Assembly (NCBI GenBank): GCA_026545225.1
Contig: CM048846.1
Location: 82,663,270-82,727,269, forward strand
Direction of reading: 5' to 3'
From: Cornus controversa
Taxonomy: Eukaryota > Streptophyta > Magnoliopsida > Cornales > Cornaceae
DNA length: 64,000 bases
In this document: in pieces, positions 1 through 11,181 of the stretch
Numbering within the stretch: position 1 is the stretch's first letter
How the letters are laid out: every line of letters starts with the position of its first letter
Translations under genes and position numbers: made by a program
Notes under the pieces: generated by a model
Database searches by the model: none
The model's input: only the letters and a program-made list of their open reading frames with translations
What the model was told of the DNA's origin: nothing

Positions 1-136
1 AAAAACCATATCATCATCATCAACTGCAACATTTTATACTGTCACCTAGTGAAAGGAATCATTGATTGGACAGTACTTTACAACACTTACAAGTAGGCCA
101 ACCCATGCAACTTCCTTGTACTTTCCTAGTTTGAAG

Positions 137-3100
137 TTATACAGGCACTCGTTTCCCACGGTATCGGTCGAAGAACTGCAGAAATAATTAAGCAAATTTC
201 AGGTCAAAGATTTGATAACATGTAGATATTAGCTCATTCCAATAAAATGGTGCAACAAGGAGAATATGGACATCATCAGAAATGTAATGCTTCCATTGTG
301 TTCAACAGTTGAAATTTATCAGTCTGCTATTCATAGATTTATTGAATCCGTTCGTTTTTATATTGAAGATTCTGTATCTCCAAGCCTCCAAATTATCAAA
401 TAAGTACAGTTATAATACTATTATTTAGTTCTAATCAAAGGTGCACAGAAGAAAATTGAGACCACTATTATGTTATAATACGCACAGCACGATAGCGTCA
501 ATGTCTGGAGGGTAGCACAAACTTCAAGCACCACAGAATTGTCCATCATTCTGACCTACTTCTGAGGCAGTACATGGTCATTCTAAACAATGTTTGCTTT
601 CAACTCCAAAAACAGCCCATGAGGGAAGCACAAGACAATTCTCTCTCTATGATAAGAGAGAATGACTGATGTGCTTCATCCTGGGTTTATGGGGTTCAGA
701 AATATGAGCGCTGCTCATATTCTACACGAAAAAGCAAAAGACACAGAACTGTCTCATTTTAAGAGGGTAATTGAGGTGTTTCGTCCTTCGGTTTGTGGGG
801 CTTATAAAAAATATTAAGGGCCAGGCAAAATTTTCTCTCGCTTACTTCAGAATTGGTGCTACACTTGTTGCGATTAAAATGTAGCATTGTTGAACTTGGC
901 TGGAAGAAATTCTCCACAATCATTTCCCGAGAGTAGGAAAGTCGAGCAAATTGATCCATTGAAGATTCAATTCTAGAGTTCTTTAGGCTCAATCTGCTTC
1001 TAATGACCATTTAAACGCCAAAGCAGAGCTCATCTTAGTAGCTAATATAGATCTCTGATATTAGTCTAATTCACTAAAAGTCTTTTATCTTTTTTTTATG
1101 TATCTTACAGGATCTAACTATCCAGCTCCAACCATCTTTTACAGACATATAAATGAATTATTTGAATGAAAGCATGGTCCATTCTCTCCAAGGTGCTCAT
1201 GACATTCACTGTTTTTCTCTCAATAATTTGTTCTACCTATAAAACGGTTGATGCAAATCCAGGAACCAATTAGAAAATATATAACTTCTTAAAACCGGCT
1301 GGGCTTTCTAGCGATGTTAGATTAGTCACCGACTCGCTGAAAGACTAACCAACCAAACCTCTAAAAAGAAACTTCAAAAAAAAAAGGACAGAAAAATGAA
1401 GAACAATAAACGTATATACCTACATAAAGAATCCATCATGACTCAAAACTTCAATTCTTTCATGTTCTTTTTTTCTTTCAATAAAAATCTCCACTCCAAG
1501 TTTTGTTCTCATGTCAAGAAAAGCTTCCATCTTTAGTAATTGATTTGTTCATTATTTTTTTCTTTTTTGATTTTTTCCTTTTCACTTTTCATTATTAATC
1601 TTAGCATAGCCCTCAGGTTGACTAATGAGATCCCAAGTAACACCACATGAAAGGAGTCGAACCCAAGATATTCTTTGCAGAATGACTGTTGAAATCTACT
1701 GAGATTGAGCTCATAGGTGAGTGTATTACCAGTCAAATCTACCTTAGATGATATAAACAGAATCCATGACCAGAGCAAAGGAAAAACATGGATGCCATGA
1801 AATTTCATGGAATACAGAGCAATGGCAATTAAATCATTCTTATAAAAGAAATAATTGGCTTAAATTTAGAGAAACTCTGTGCTTTACAAATTATTAATTA
1901 GTGAGAGTATAGATTTTCTACTCATTGACTGTACAAGCTTTGCTGTATAACAAGCTATAGAAGTCTGTTATTAGAAATTGCCATTTTCACCCAAGAATTT
2001 ACTTCATCCAACCAGACGATAATCAAGGAACTTTAATAGACACAGTAAAAACACGAAAGGCTAGCCTAAATAGGGCTGCCTTTAATTGTTTTCATTTTAA
2101 TATCTACGACTGAAGAAAAAGAAAATGTCTTGAATACACAAAATAAACCCTCAGGATCCCCAAAACAAGTCTGAGTCAAAATATATAGGTTACTAATAAA
2201 CAAATAAATAAAAGAATGCCTCGTTCAATGAACATGTCAAACAAAAAATCAGTTAAAAAAATAATTTCAAGAAATATTTAACGTGAATTCCTACTTGCCA
2301 AAAAGAAAATATAGTGAATTCCACAATATACATACCGATCTAATAAATGGCTGTTGGAACACCCAACCAAGAACAGGTATCTTCTGCAGAAAAACAGCCA
2401 GAGTCGGCCAGAAACCACTGCACAAAATATGCAATCAGCAACCCAAAAATTAAGTAATATGAGCAGAGTACAAGAAATAAAAATACAAGAAACCTGAAGA
2501 GTACGATAAACCCATATGCCTCCAAAATCATTCCCACTATAGGCCATCCTATGACAACAAAGAAGAAGCCAACACCAAAAGAAATTGTTCCCTGTAAAAT
2601 CACCATGACCCGTCAAATTAAAGATAAAGAAATGCACTCAGAGAGCAAGAGAGAGTCACAAAGCAAACACCTTAAAATTGCTGCGTTTCATGAAAAATTG
2701 CATGGAGGATTTCAGTCCAATAGTTAACATCACCCCTGATATGAAGAGGATCTGATTCAGAATCACACAGAAACAATGCATCAGGCACCAAATTAACAAA
2801 TAAGTAAAAAATGGGAAAGACAGAATGATGGAGAACCCAACCGATAGAAGGATGATAAGAAGCACTTTAACTCACATTTCCCATGGCAAGTAGTCCCTTG
2901 TCAAAGAAGAAAATGATTCCCAAGAAAGAGAAAAATATGCCAAATCCGGTCAGTCCTAGCCCAATCTCTGTTTCATAATAGAGATGCAAATCCATTAGTA
3001 GATCAGAATTTGAGATGGATCCAATCACTTCAAGACCAACTGAAAAGTTGATTTAAATTTGAATGCATCTATAAAAAAAAATTAAATGCAAAGAAAGCTT

Positions 3101-5413
3101 AAGGAGAAGGAACACAATAATTAAAATTAAAACCAGAAAAGACAAGTAACTGAAAGCAAATGCTTATATACACATATATATATGTATATATCCTTAGATG
3201 TAAAGCAAATACATGAGCAAGTATAACTCTTGCTTGACCTCGGCCATTATTTTAACAAGATGTGCAATTAATTAATAACTTTATTTACATTTAATTGAAC
3301 TGGTCTAACAATTTTTTTACACTACAAGATAGCTAGGTGGGTGACATAACTATAGTCCTACTGGATGCCATCTCTATTTTCCCTATGACTCATGAAAAAG
3401 CTCCCAAACAAAGACAATTAGACAAACTGTTGTTTTAACTTCATTAAACTTTCATCTATTACATATATGAATGGAATGAATAACACCCACACAAAAATTC
3501 ATCTTCCGCATGTTTTAAAATAAAATAACCCCAATGAAGAAACAGACCTCTCAGGAGATTGGTGAACCTGTATCTGCTGCATAAAGCTTAGAAACATTCT
3601 TAAGCGTGTTAAAACAACCTTTATTACAAGAATGTACCAATTGTATTGTTCCATTCCAACCAGATCCACCCTAAGAGAAAAAGATTACACCCTAGGCCAA
3701 CAAATTCTACCCCAAGAATCCCTAACTAACTCCTGATGCAGAAGACCCCAAACTTTCCCTCAAAAGTCTCCAGGCAGCTCTTCCGCTCAGAAGAATATAA
3801 CGTGGTTCGACCACTACAACCTACATCTATGGCACACAAAGCCCAAAGGGCTGCATCACTTTTATTGTATTCTCTCTTAGTTGTGTTTACAATGACCACC
3901 TCTATTTATAGGTGAAAGAATTCACGTGATAAACATGAAAAATACATTAATGGAAGATTCTTAAAATCAATCCCATAAATCACTCCTATCAATCTTCTAT
4001 CAAGGCTTAAATCACTCCAATAATATATTCTCCAACACGTCTCAGCCAATAGTCGTCCAGGTTTCAATCACAGAAGGTGGATTAAAAGATTGTGTTGAAC
4101 TCTTCTTTGTAGCACACAACAATAGATGTCAAGAGATGTAGATTACAATCACCAACTAATGCATATGATGAATGCAAAAAGAAAACTAAGATGCACTCAC
4201 AAAAACTCAAAATAATATCCCTTCTATAAGAAATTCTCGGTACATGTATTCTAGTACTTGTATAGGCAATAAGGTAGCATAGAGAGATCAGGTAGGTAGC
4301 GTTTGAAACCAAGTTGAAAACTGCTTTTCTGAGAAGTTCGATCTATCGAAATTGTTGTCAGTGGATCGACAACACTTTATAGGCCCTCGATAGATCGAAT
4401 TCTTCTGTAGGGTTTTACTTGCAAAAAAAAATCAATAAATTTCCAAAAACGCTTTTCATGCCAGACAAACAATTTAGGGAATCAAAATAAGACTGAAACA
4501 TGGAGATTCAGAAATCCTTGATGTGCATGCATGAACCTTAATTTGGTGATTACATCAATGTGTCAATTTACCTTTATGCCCTTAGGAGGTAACACCAACT
4601 TTTGAAATTTTCTGATTTAAGGTAGAAATTGAAACAAAACTTACATACATAGTTTTGCTCTACGAAATTTGCCAACCTAAGTCCTATTGACCTACATAAG
4701 GTATTTACTGCATGGAGGCTAGAATTCAAATATGGTTCTTGAAAGGGAAAATTGAGTACTTCAACCCGTCTTATCACATTTAATAAGCCCAACCACCACA
4801 TAAGAATTGTATCATATCACATTTAATGAACTTTCTGAAATTGGTACCATCTATGTAGTCTTAGGAATGATGCCTGGTCCTGGACTTTGCCAAAATGCTT
4901 CATTGCATGTTGACCCAAAAATGATCCTTCTTATACAGGGGTCTTTACCTATTGGTCCTACAAACCCCACTGCTATATAAAGAGGCCTACCAAGCTGAGG
5001 ACTCCATTATTGCATTAACCAGAGAAGCCTGATTTTCCCTCAAGACCTCAAGAAACCATGGAATGCCAGCCTGCCACCCTTGCACTTAAAATACCTAGGC
5101 TCCACTTTTCCTTTGAATTTCACTGTCACGTTCAAATGAGCTCCACCATCATCCTAATCAGCATCAGGGATTCATAGTTACCAGATACTAAAAACTTGAG
5201 ATGCCCCACTTGGGTATGCCAAGTACAAAGGAAATAGCTCAAATCTATATATTTTCACTTTTCTAAGGGCTGGTTGGCAATAGTGATGGAGGCAGAATTT
5301 GTTTTCTTTTCTTTTTGGGAGGGGGGAGGAGGGCGCCTTCGACAACACTACGATAAAAATTAGGGTTCTTGGTAGAACTGACTTGTCTTCACAAGAGAGA
5401 GTGTGTGTGTGTA

Positions 5414-5444
<31 letters not shown>

Positions 5445-7095
5445 AACGATGTTTGGAGGAAAGAGAGCGACAAAATGGAAAGTTGATCAGGGTCCAAAAA
5501 TTCAGTGGGGGCACTGGGGTTTTATAAAAAAATCAGTGGGGGCATTTTAGGATTTTAACAAAACTAGTATATGGATGCAATGTAATTACGAAAAAAAAAA
5601 AAAACAGTGGGGGTAGACGCCCCCACTGCCCAACATAGATCTGTGCGGCTGTGCCTGGTTGGCAACCTTTTTCTTGTCTACCAATACAAATACGATGCTT
5701 TCCAGAGTACCTTCTATCCCATGGCATAGAATTTACGTGATACTGACATTCAGTCATGGTGTACATTAAAACTGGCAGCAGCGTTCATCTGTCATGTCAT
5801 TAAAGCAAAGCTCTTGCTTCAACACCTAACATCCATTTATGGGTACCAGTCTTCTGGTTGATACAATGACAATCCTTCTCAGCACAAAAGATACCTTAAC
5901 TAAGGTGCACTTAGATATCAGCCTTTATCAAAAATTTGAAAATCAGTTTCATGTTGCATTATTTTTTTTTTCTATTTTATAAGTAAGATTTCATTGAAGA
6001 GCGCTCAAAGGGGAGCACAGCCCAAGAACAAAACTAGACCAAGAGGGATGTTGAATTAAATTTTTAACATTAAAAAATAATCTTATTAAAAACAAAAGTA
6101 AGTAGGAACATAAAAGTACCTTCTTTTGTTTTAAAATTTTAAGTTAGAAGCAAGGACAGGAACAACACCCCCCCCATCCCCAACAACCCACGCACGGGAA
6201 AAAAAGAAAAGGAGTGGACCAACCTAAAAAAGATGTAGAAACTGTATTCCACAAAAGTTGGAGGTGACTCGGAGCAAGCTGGTGGAAAAACATACCATCA
6301 ATTTGTCTTATGTGCATGTGTCACAAGGAGAGAGAGTTTGTGCACAGGTTTTCTGCATCAAAATACCAAATATTTCATGTGCAATTCTCCAAGTAAATAT
6401 GATAAGCTCTCATATTTCGTTTTCATTAAACTAACTATAATTGAAGCCTACATGAGAGCTCTATAATCAATTAAAGAACTATTAGGTGAATGAAACCACC
6501 TGGTATGATCACATGACTACTTAGATGACAAATTAGAACCAAATTCATTTAACTAACCATGAACAACAACCAAATCGAAAACAAGCGAAGTAACTACTTA
6601 GAATAATGGAGTCCACATAGAAGCCTCAAGAGTTCAACAATAAAGAGTCCTCTTAAAATGACACAAAAAAATGGCATTTGGTTTGGGGCTGATAAGAAGA
6701 TTATTTATATATAATCAAAGCAAGTAACTAATGCTCTATTTGGTACAAAGGATGGAAAATTGGAAGGAAGGGGAAGTAGGAAGAATGGAAGAGGTATCCC
6801 TAAGGAACTCAAAGAAATGAACACATTCATAAGATGGTTGAAGTAGAACCACTTGGAGATAGAAAGAGAGAAAATCAATTGAGATGATTTAAACATGTGC
6901 ACATAAGACCACTAAGTGCACTAGGGGTGCACAAATGAAGCATTAAACGATTAGACTGAATTGATCCAATCCGATCTGGTGTGGTTTGGTTCGGTTCTGG
7001 GAGGTCAACAGTTTGAACACAATTCCAGAAATAATTAAAACGTTAGAATCGGTTTGGTTCAAGATTCAATGGCTAAAAGAATCGATCCAAACCAG

Positions 7096-7141
<46 letters not shown>

Positions 7142-9633
7142 ATATGAAGTGGCATCTTATGATTCTTATTCGTTATCTAGGTTGCTTACCATGGATTTGA
7201 TCACACAAGAACATGAATATATAAACACATTCCCTAACCCCAAAATACCAAATCTGTGTGCCTAAACTCTTGCTCCCTCACCTCTCGCTGCTCCAACACC
7301 TAGGACCTCCACACGCGGCGTTCATTCTCAGCCTCTCAAGCCCATTTACTCCCTAGCCGAATCTATTTTGTCCCAAGATATTCCATGATTAACTTCAACA
7401 TTCTGTCATGCTGAATCGACAAAAAATCCAAATCAAAACGGCTTATTCTGTCATCCTCATCTTTTTCTGGTGAGTATAAAGTTTATGCAAGTAGTTGTGT
7501 AGAAAATATAAATATTCCTTTAAAAATCAATCTTTTGGTGACTTCAAATTTTCTATTTTAAATTCTTCTGCAAAAGACTAAAACAACTTCTTCTTCCCTT
7601 TTCTCTACATTTAATCAGAATCCAAACAGAGCTTGAGAAGTTGAAAAGGCAGAGTGCAGCTCACGCTTTATGAATGCCTATTGAGCTTTAAATTATTGGT
7701 TGTTTATATTGTTTCCATTATTTTTTATCTTTTCCATTTCCTTTAGTTGCTAAGATTAATAACTGGTAGACCCAGTTATTTGTTTTTGTTTTTTTTTCTC
7801 CTTTTCTGTTTCAGTTTCCTTTGTGCTTTTTTTATCAGGTGAACACTGTGAGCTTCACTTTAGATTTTCTTGCAGATGAATAAATTTTACAGTAGACTTG
7901 TCTAGTTCAAATTATAGCTTCTCTTTGTTTGGGAACATGAATGTGGCATGTGATGGATGGGTTATTGGCAGACCTGCTATTGGATATTCTGGTTTTGTTA
8001 AGCTTTTGGGCTTTTTCTTTGAGATACTTCTAAGTTCTAATTCTTTTATTTTATTTTGTAATACTTAAACTTGTCAATGTTATCATATAACTAAGAATAT
8101 CTATTGGCTATGATGCTTTCTTAAATAGAAAAAAATTTAAATTTTATTTAAATGTTTAAATCATGTCTGAAACTTTAGAACTTATTGTATAGCTGAAATA
8201 GGTTCTTGAGTTATATCATTGTTTTTTTTTTTTTTGAAAATTTCCTCTTTACTTGGGTTGGGTTGCGTTAGTTATCATTGGGTTGTAATTTTAGAAAAGT
8301 TCAACCTGTAAAACCAAACTGATCTTTTACAGTTCAGATTGGTTCGATTCCATCAATTCAGTTTGGTTTCATTTCTATGGAAGCAATTTGGCTCTAGTTT
8401 ACCCTCTAAACGGAACCAAACCAAACCGAACCGTGTGCTAAAGTACGCTAGTTAGGAAGAGTTACATTCTCCACATTGAAGGTGACGCTAGGAAAGGGGA
8501 AGACCAAAGTTAACGTGGGTAGAGTTAGTCAAAAAGGATATGATGACATGTTATTTGACTAAACCTATGGCTTCCATTGAGCAGAATGGACAAATATGAT
8601 TCATGTAACCAACCCCAAGTACTTGGGAGAAAAAGACTCAGAGTTGAAGAAAAAAGAAGGATGCTTCCCACATTCTTCCCTCACTTTGGGAAGAACAAAT
8701 ATAGTACATCCGCAAAAAAGGGTTGTCTTCCTTCCTTTATCTTTCGTTTTCTCCACCATCAAATGGAAGGAAGGCCTTCCATCCCTTCCCCTTTCCTTTC
8801 CTTCCCTAGCCATCCTGTCATTTCCCATCAAACAAGCTCTAAATTTGTGAATCAAATTGTAAGAGAAACCAATTCAAGTCACTCATTTATTAACCAACAA
8901 TAATCTTCAGAGTGCGTTCAGTTGCAGGTCATTGGGACCTTGGATTGGAATTGGAAGGTACTATTCCAATTCCACTATGTCTCAAAATAAACTTGAAATT
9001 GAAATTGAGTTACAATTCCAAATGCATCAATTCCATAATTTAAATTCCGAAATGGAAGTAGAGATTTTAAATACCAAATCCACATGGAATTCAAATAAAT
9101 TCACCGAGATAGATGTAGATCATAACGATTATAAGAAAATAAACACATAGACACACTCACACACACATGCATAAGTGCATTTGTGTGTATATCTGTGTGT
9201 AGTACATGTGAGTATTTGTGTATGTGTGTACATATATAAATACACTTCTTCGTGTATTGTATATATATACTTGTTCCTGTCAGTGCTTCTGGAAATACCG
9301 TTAATGGAGTTTGGCCACTGACAGAATTACCGCATTCACGCACCTAGTACCAGCATCAGAGCTGAATTACCAACCAAAGGTGATCAAGAGATACTCTTTC
9401 TCAAACTGAAAAACCAAAGCTAGCCCTAGCTTTCAATCCATATTCCATAATAAATACATATGCATATAATATTTAAGAATAAGAAGCAATTTCTTTTTCT
9501 CAAACTGAAAATCAAAGCTAGCCCTAGCTTTCAATCCATATTCCATAATAAATGCATATACATATAATATTAAGTAATAAGAAGCAATTTCTGTTCACTC
9601 ACTTTTGCGGTCGTTCATTTCGAAGGAAACCAT
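137..9633 (-). CDS. GOT1: Vesicle transport protein GOT1 (Got1/Sft2-like), six exons, complete
   Basis: Encodes a 140-residue four-pass membrane protein of the Got1/Sft2 family, which works in ER-Golgi and Golgi vesicle traffic. Coding exons, in minus-strand order, are 9603-9633, 2876-2967, 2671-2751, 2494-2591, 2336-2417 and 137-175. All junctions are GT-AG and the phases agree throughout. The protein starts MVSFEMNDRKKIGLGLTGFG, the plant family's standard N-terminus. It continues through IGLKSSMQFFMKR (about 54-66) and the conserved IGWP (82-85) and FWPTLAVFL segments, and ends in FFDRYRGKRVPV. Hydrophobic stretches lie near residues 17-34, 41-55, 72-88 and 92-112. Length equals the family norm. 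Intron 1 is 6.6 kb and filled with repeats; the last intron is 2.2 kb. A start at 2993-2995 in exon 2 also keeps the frame open but loses the conserved N-terminus, so I rejected it. The 5' UTR probably lies within 9634-10190. The exon structure is inferred from family similarity and splice signals. Confidence 0.94.
5397..5443. repeat. Compound GT/GA microsatellite
   Basis: An imperfect TG run is followed directly by an uninterrupted GA run, inside GOT1 intron 1. Repeats of this kind are usually polymorphic in length. Confidence 0.8.
6921..8441. mobile_element. Candidate element with AACCGAACC-type inverted ends, nested
   Basis: The left end has CTAGGGGTGCACA followed by GGTTTGGTTCGGTTC. The right end has the inverse motif, GGAACCAAACCAAACCGAACC followed by GTGTGCTAAAGTACGCTAG. 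This inverted arrangement resembles a common class of plant non-autonomous repeats with GGTTCGGTTTGG ends. No coding sequence is visible within. Its placement suggests it inserted into the repeat that surrounds it. Boundaries are good to perhaps 20 bases. Confidence 0.4.
7095..7140. repeat. Compound AT/GT microsatellite
   Basis: A short TA run passes into an uninterrupted TG run of about 15 units, within GOT1 intron 1 and inside the candidate AACCGAACC element. Confidence 0.9.
9402..9595. repeat. Tandem duplication, about 99-bp unit, beside the GOT1 exon 1 donor
   Basis: Two copies (9402-9500 and 9501-9595) share CAAACTGAAAA, AAAGCTAGCCCTAGCTTTC and CCATATTCCATAATAAAT with few differences. 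The second copy ends a few bases from the GTGAGT donor of GOT1 intron 1. Each copy contains the self-complementary core AAAGCTAGCCCTAGCTTT, which could form a small hairpin in the nascent transcript. Any effect on splicing is inference. Confidence 0.85.
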
Positions 9634-10220
9634 CGCGTTGATTCAGATATAGTGCTTAAAAATTGCAAATCCGACTAACGTACACAGCTGCATAGCACAA
9701 ACATATCAAAAGCGTTCACAGTAAATCAAAATTTAATCATAAAACAAAACAAACAGTAACACTAATCAAATCATAAAATTTAGGGCTTCAATAGAGAAAA
9801 TACGATTCAAATTAGATCCAGTACCTCCGTCAATCTAAGAACACAAAAAAACGATTCAACAATCTTATGAGCAACTCTAACGACAGAAAGAAACGTCAAT
9901 TGAATAAATCAAACTTGTTTCTGAATTGAAAGACCTATACTGGATCGAGAGCTCCGTCAACCGGCACAATAGTTCAACAACACAGTATATGTATATCTAT
10001 ATGTATATGTATATATAAATATATATATGTGTGTGTGTATATGTGAATATATAGGGAGAGAAAACCTGAGTGATTCAAAGGTAGAGAATATGGAGAGAGA
10101 AAATGGAAGTCACAGAGAAGGCGCGTGTTAGCGAATCATTTCAGTTTCGTCTTCTATGCGAAGGAAGTGATTTTGATTTGCACAGTGACGTTTTTTCAGT
10201 TAACTGATTAAAAAAAAAAT

Positions 10221-10558
10221 TCTTTTGGGGAGTGAAAAAGGTTTATTTTATTTTGAGGTTCACCCATGACGAATGAGTCCACTCGTCGCTGGGCTCACTC
10301 ATGTCGCGGTAGATGATTATGGGCCAATCAATTGGGCCCATCGAAAGTGTTGATGTGGCATGTATGGGTAATAGAGATTTTTACTCAGTTTCTTGAAAAT
10401 AAATTATGAAAAACAAGACAATCAACTAGTTTCGTTTTTAAAAAAAATAAAATTCAAGAATTAAAATATATATATAGATAAGAGTTTTCCATAACTACAC
10501 AAACATATCAAAAAAATTTTCTTTTGGGGGGGGGGGGAAGTGAAAAAGGTTTATTATA
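10221..10558. repeat. Tandem duplication, first copy plus start of second, left of MULE
   Basis: The segment from TCTTTTGGGGAGTGAAAAAGG through GGTTCACCCATGACGAATGAG to AAACAAGACAATCAACTAG is repeated, starting again at about 10521 and continuing beyond the MULE at 14444. The unit is about 300 bp. The second copy is therefore split by the MULE. Copy 2 also holds about 120 extra bases after GATTATGGGCCAAT. The shared TTGATGTGGCATGTATGGG and GAAAATAAATTATGAAAAAC blocks are easy to see in both. Confidence 0.8.
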
Positions 10559-10857
10559 GGATAAATATTACTTACACACCCTCAATTTAGTTAATATTCC
10601 CACTAAACCTCCTCTAATTTCAATAATCCCGACTATATCTCTTCAATTTTGGGTTTATGTTTCAATTCACTCCTTTCGTTAATGCAACGTCAGCAGACAA
10701 ATAGAATCGGCTTAGCAAAAAAAAGAGTGTAAAATGGACATTTTTACTCTTTCCATACATGAAATGTCATCTTTGACCTCTTTTATTTTTTTTCTTCTTC
10801 TCTCTCCTGATTCTCTCTCTCTTTCTAATTATCACTCTCTCTCTCTACAATGTTCTG

Positions 10858-10858
<1 letters not shown>

Positions 10859-10904
<46 letters not shown>
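10859..10904. repeat. (TA)n microsatellite
   Basis: About 22 uninterrupted TA units lie inside the MULE, followed by a short CA run. Open frames read through this tract on both strands are artefacts of the repeat. Confidence 0.95.
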
Positions 10905-10912
<8 letters not shown>

Positions 10913-11181
10913 TTTATACACAGGAACTTCAAAACTCTCTCTATCTTTCTTCTCTTTCTCACTGCCAACTTCAATCTCTCACAACCAAGCGCACCACTGC
11001 CATGCGATAAAAGTCGAAGCCACAATGGCCATGCAAGGTACAGGATTGTTCCATGACCATTACCGAGATCCATCAACAAAACCAATTTTGAAATCACCTC
11101 ACTGATGCAGTGAAGACCCACTTTTCCTCCACCCGAAACACCACTGTCATTGCTCATCAACCCACAACAAGACCCAAAGCA

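Larger units (their letters stand above)
6731..8840. mobile_element. Candidate non-autonomous DNA transposon in GOT1 intron 1
   Basis: The left end reads GCTCTATTTGGTACAAAGGATGG interrupted by later A/G-rich sequence. The right end, read in reverse complement, starts GAGCTTGTTTGATGGG and also reaches a GGATGG followed by GGAAGGAA-type sequence. These look like diverged terminal inverted repeats. No transposase is visible and I could not fix a target-site duplication. A related-looking unit lies at about 54655-55118, where ends with TTTGGTAGGAAGG face TTCCTGCCAAAC. Ends are approximate. Confidence 0.4.
2968..9602 (-). other. Intron 1 of GOT1 (6.6 kb, repeat-rich)
   Basis: The donor GTGAGT follows the 31-nt first coding exon and the acceptor CAG lies just before the exon coding IGLGLTGFG. 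I see no second gene inside. It holds a GT then GA microsatellite near 5400-5443, G-rich 'cagtgggggca' motifs around 5500-5640, a candidate nested transposon at 6731-8840, an AT/TG microsatellite at 7095-7140, and a tandem duplication next to the donor. Confidence 0.85.

Noticed and set aside
2656-2995. Alternative GOT1 start at 2993-2995 in exon 2
   Set aside because: It gives MDLHLYYETEIGLGL, which lacks the conserved MVSFEMNDRKK found in frame and in phase in a 31-nt exon at 9603-9633.
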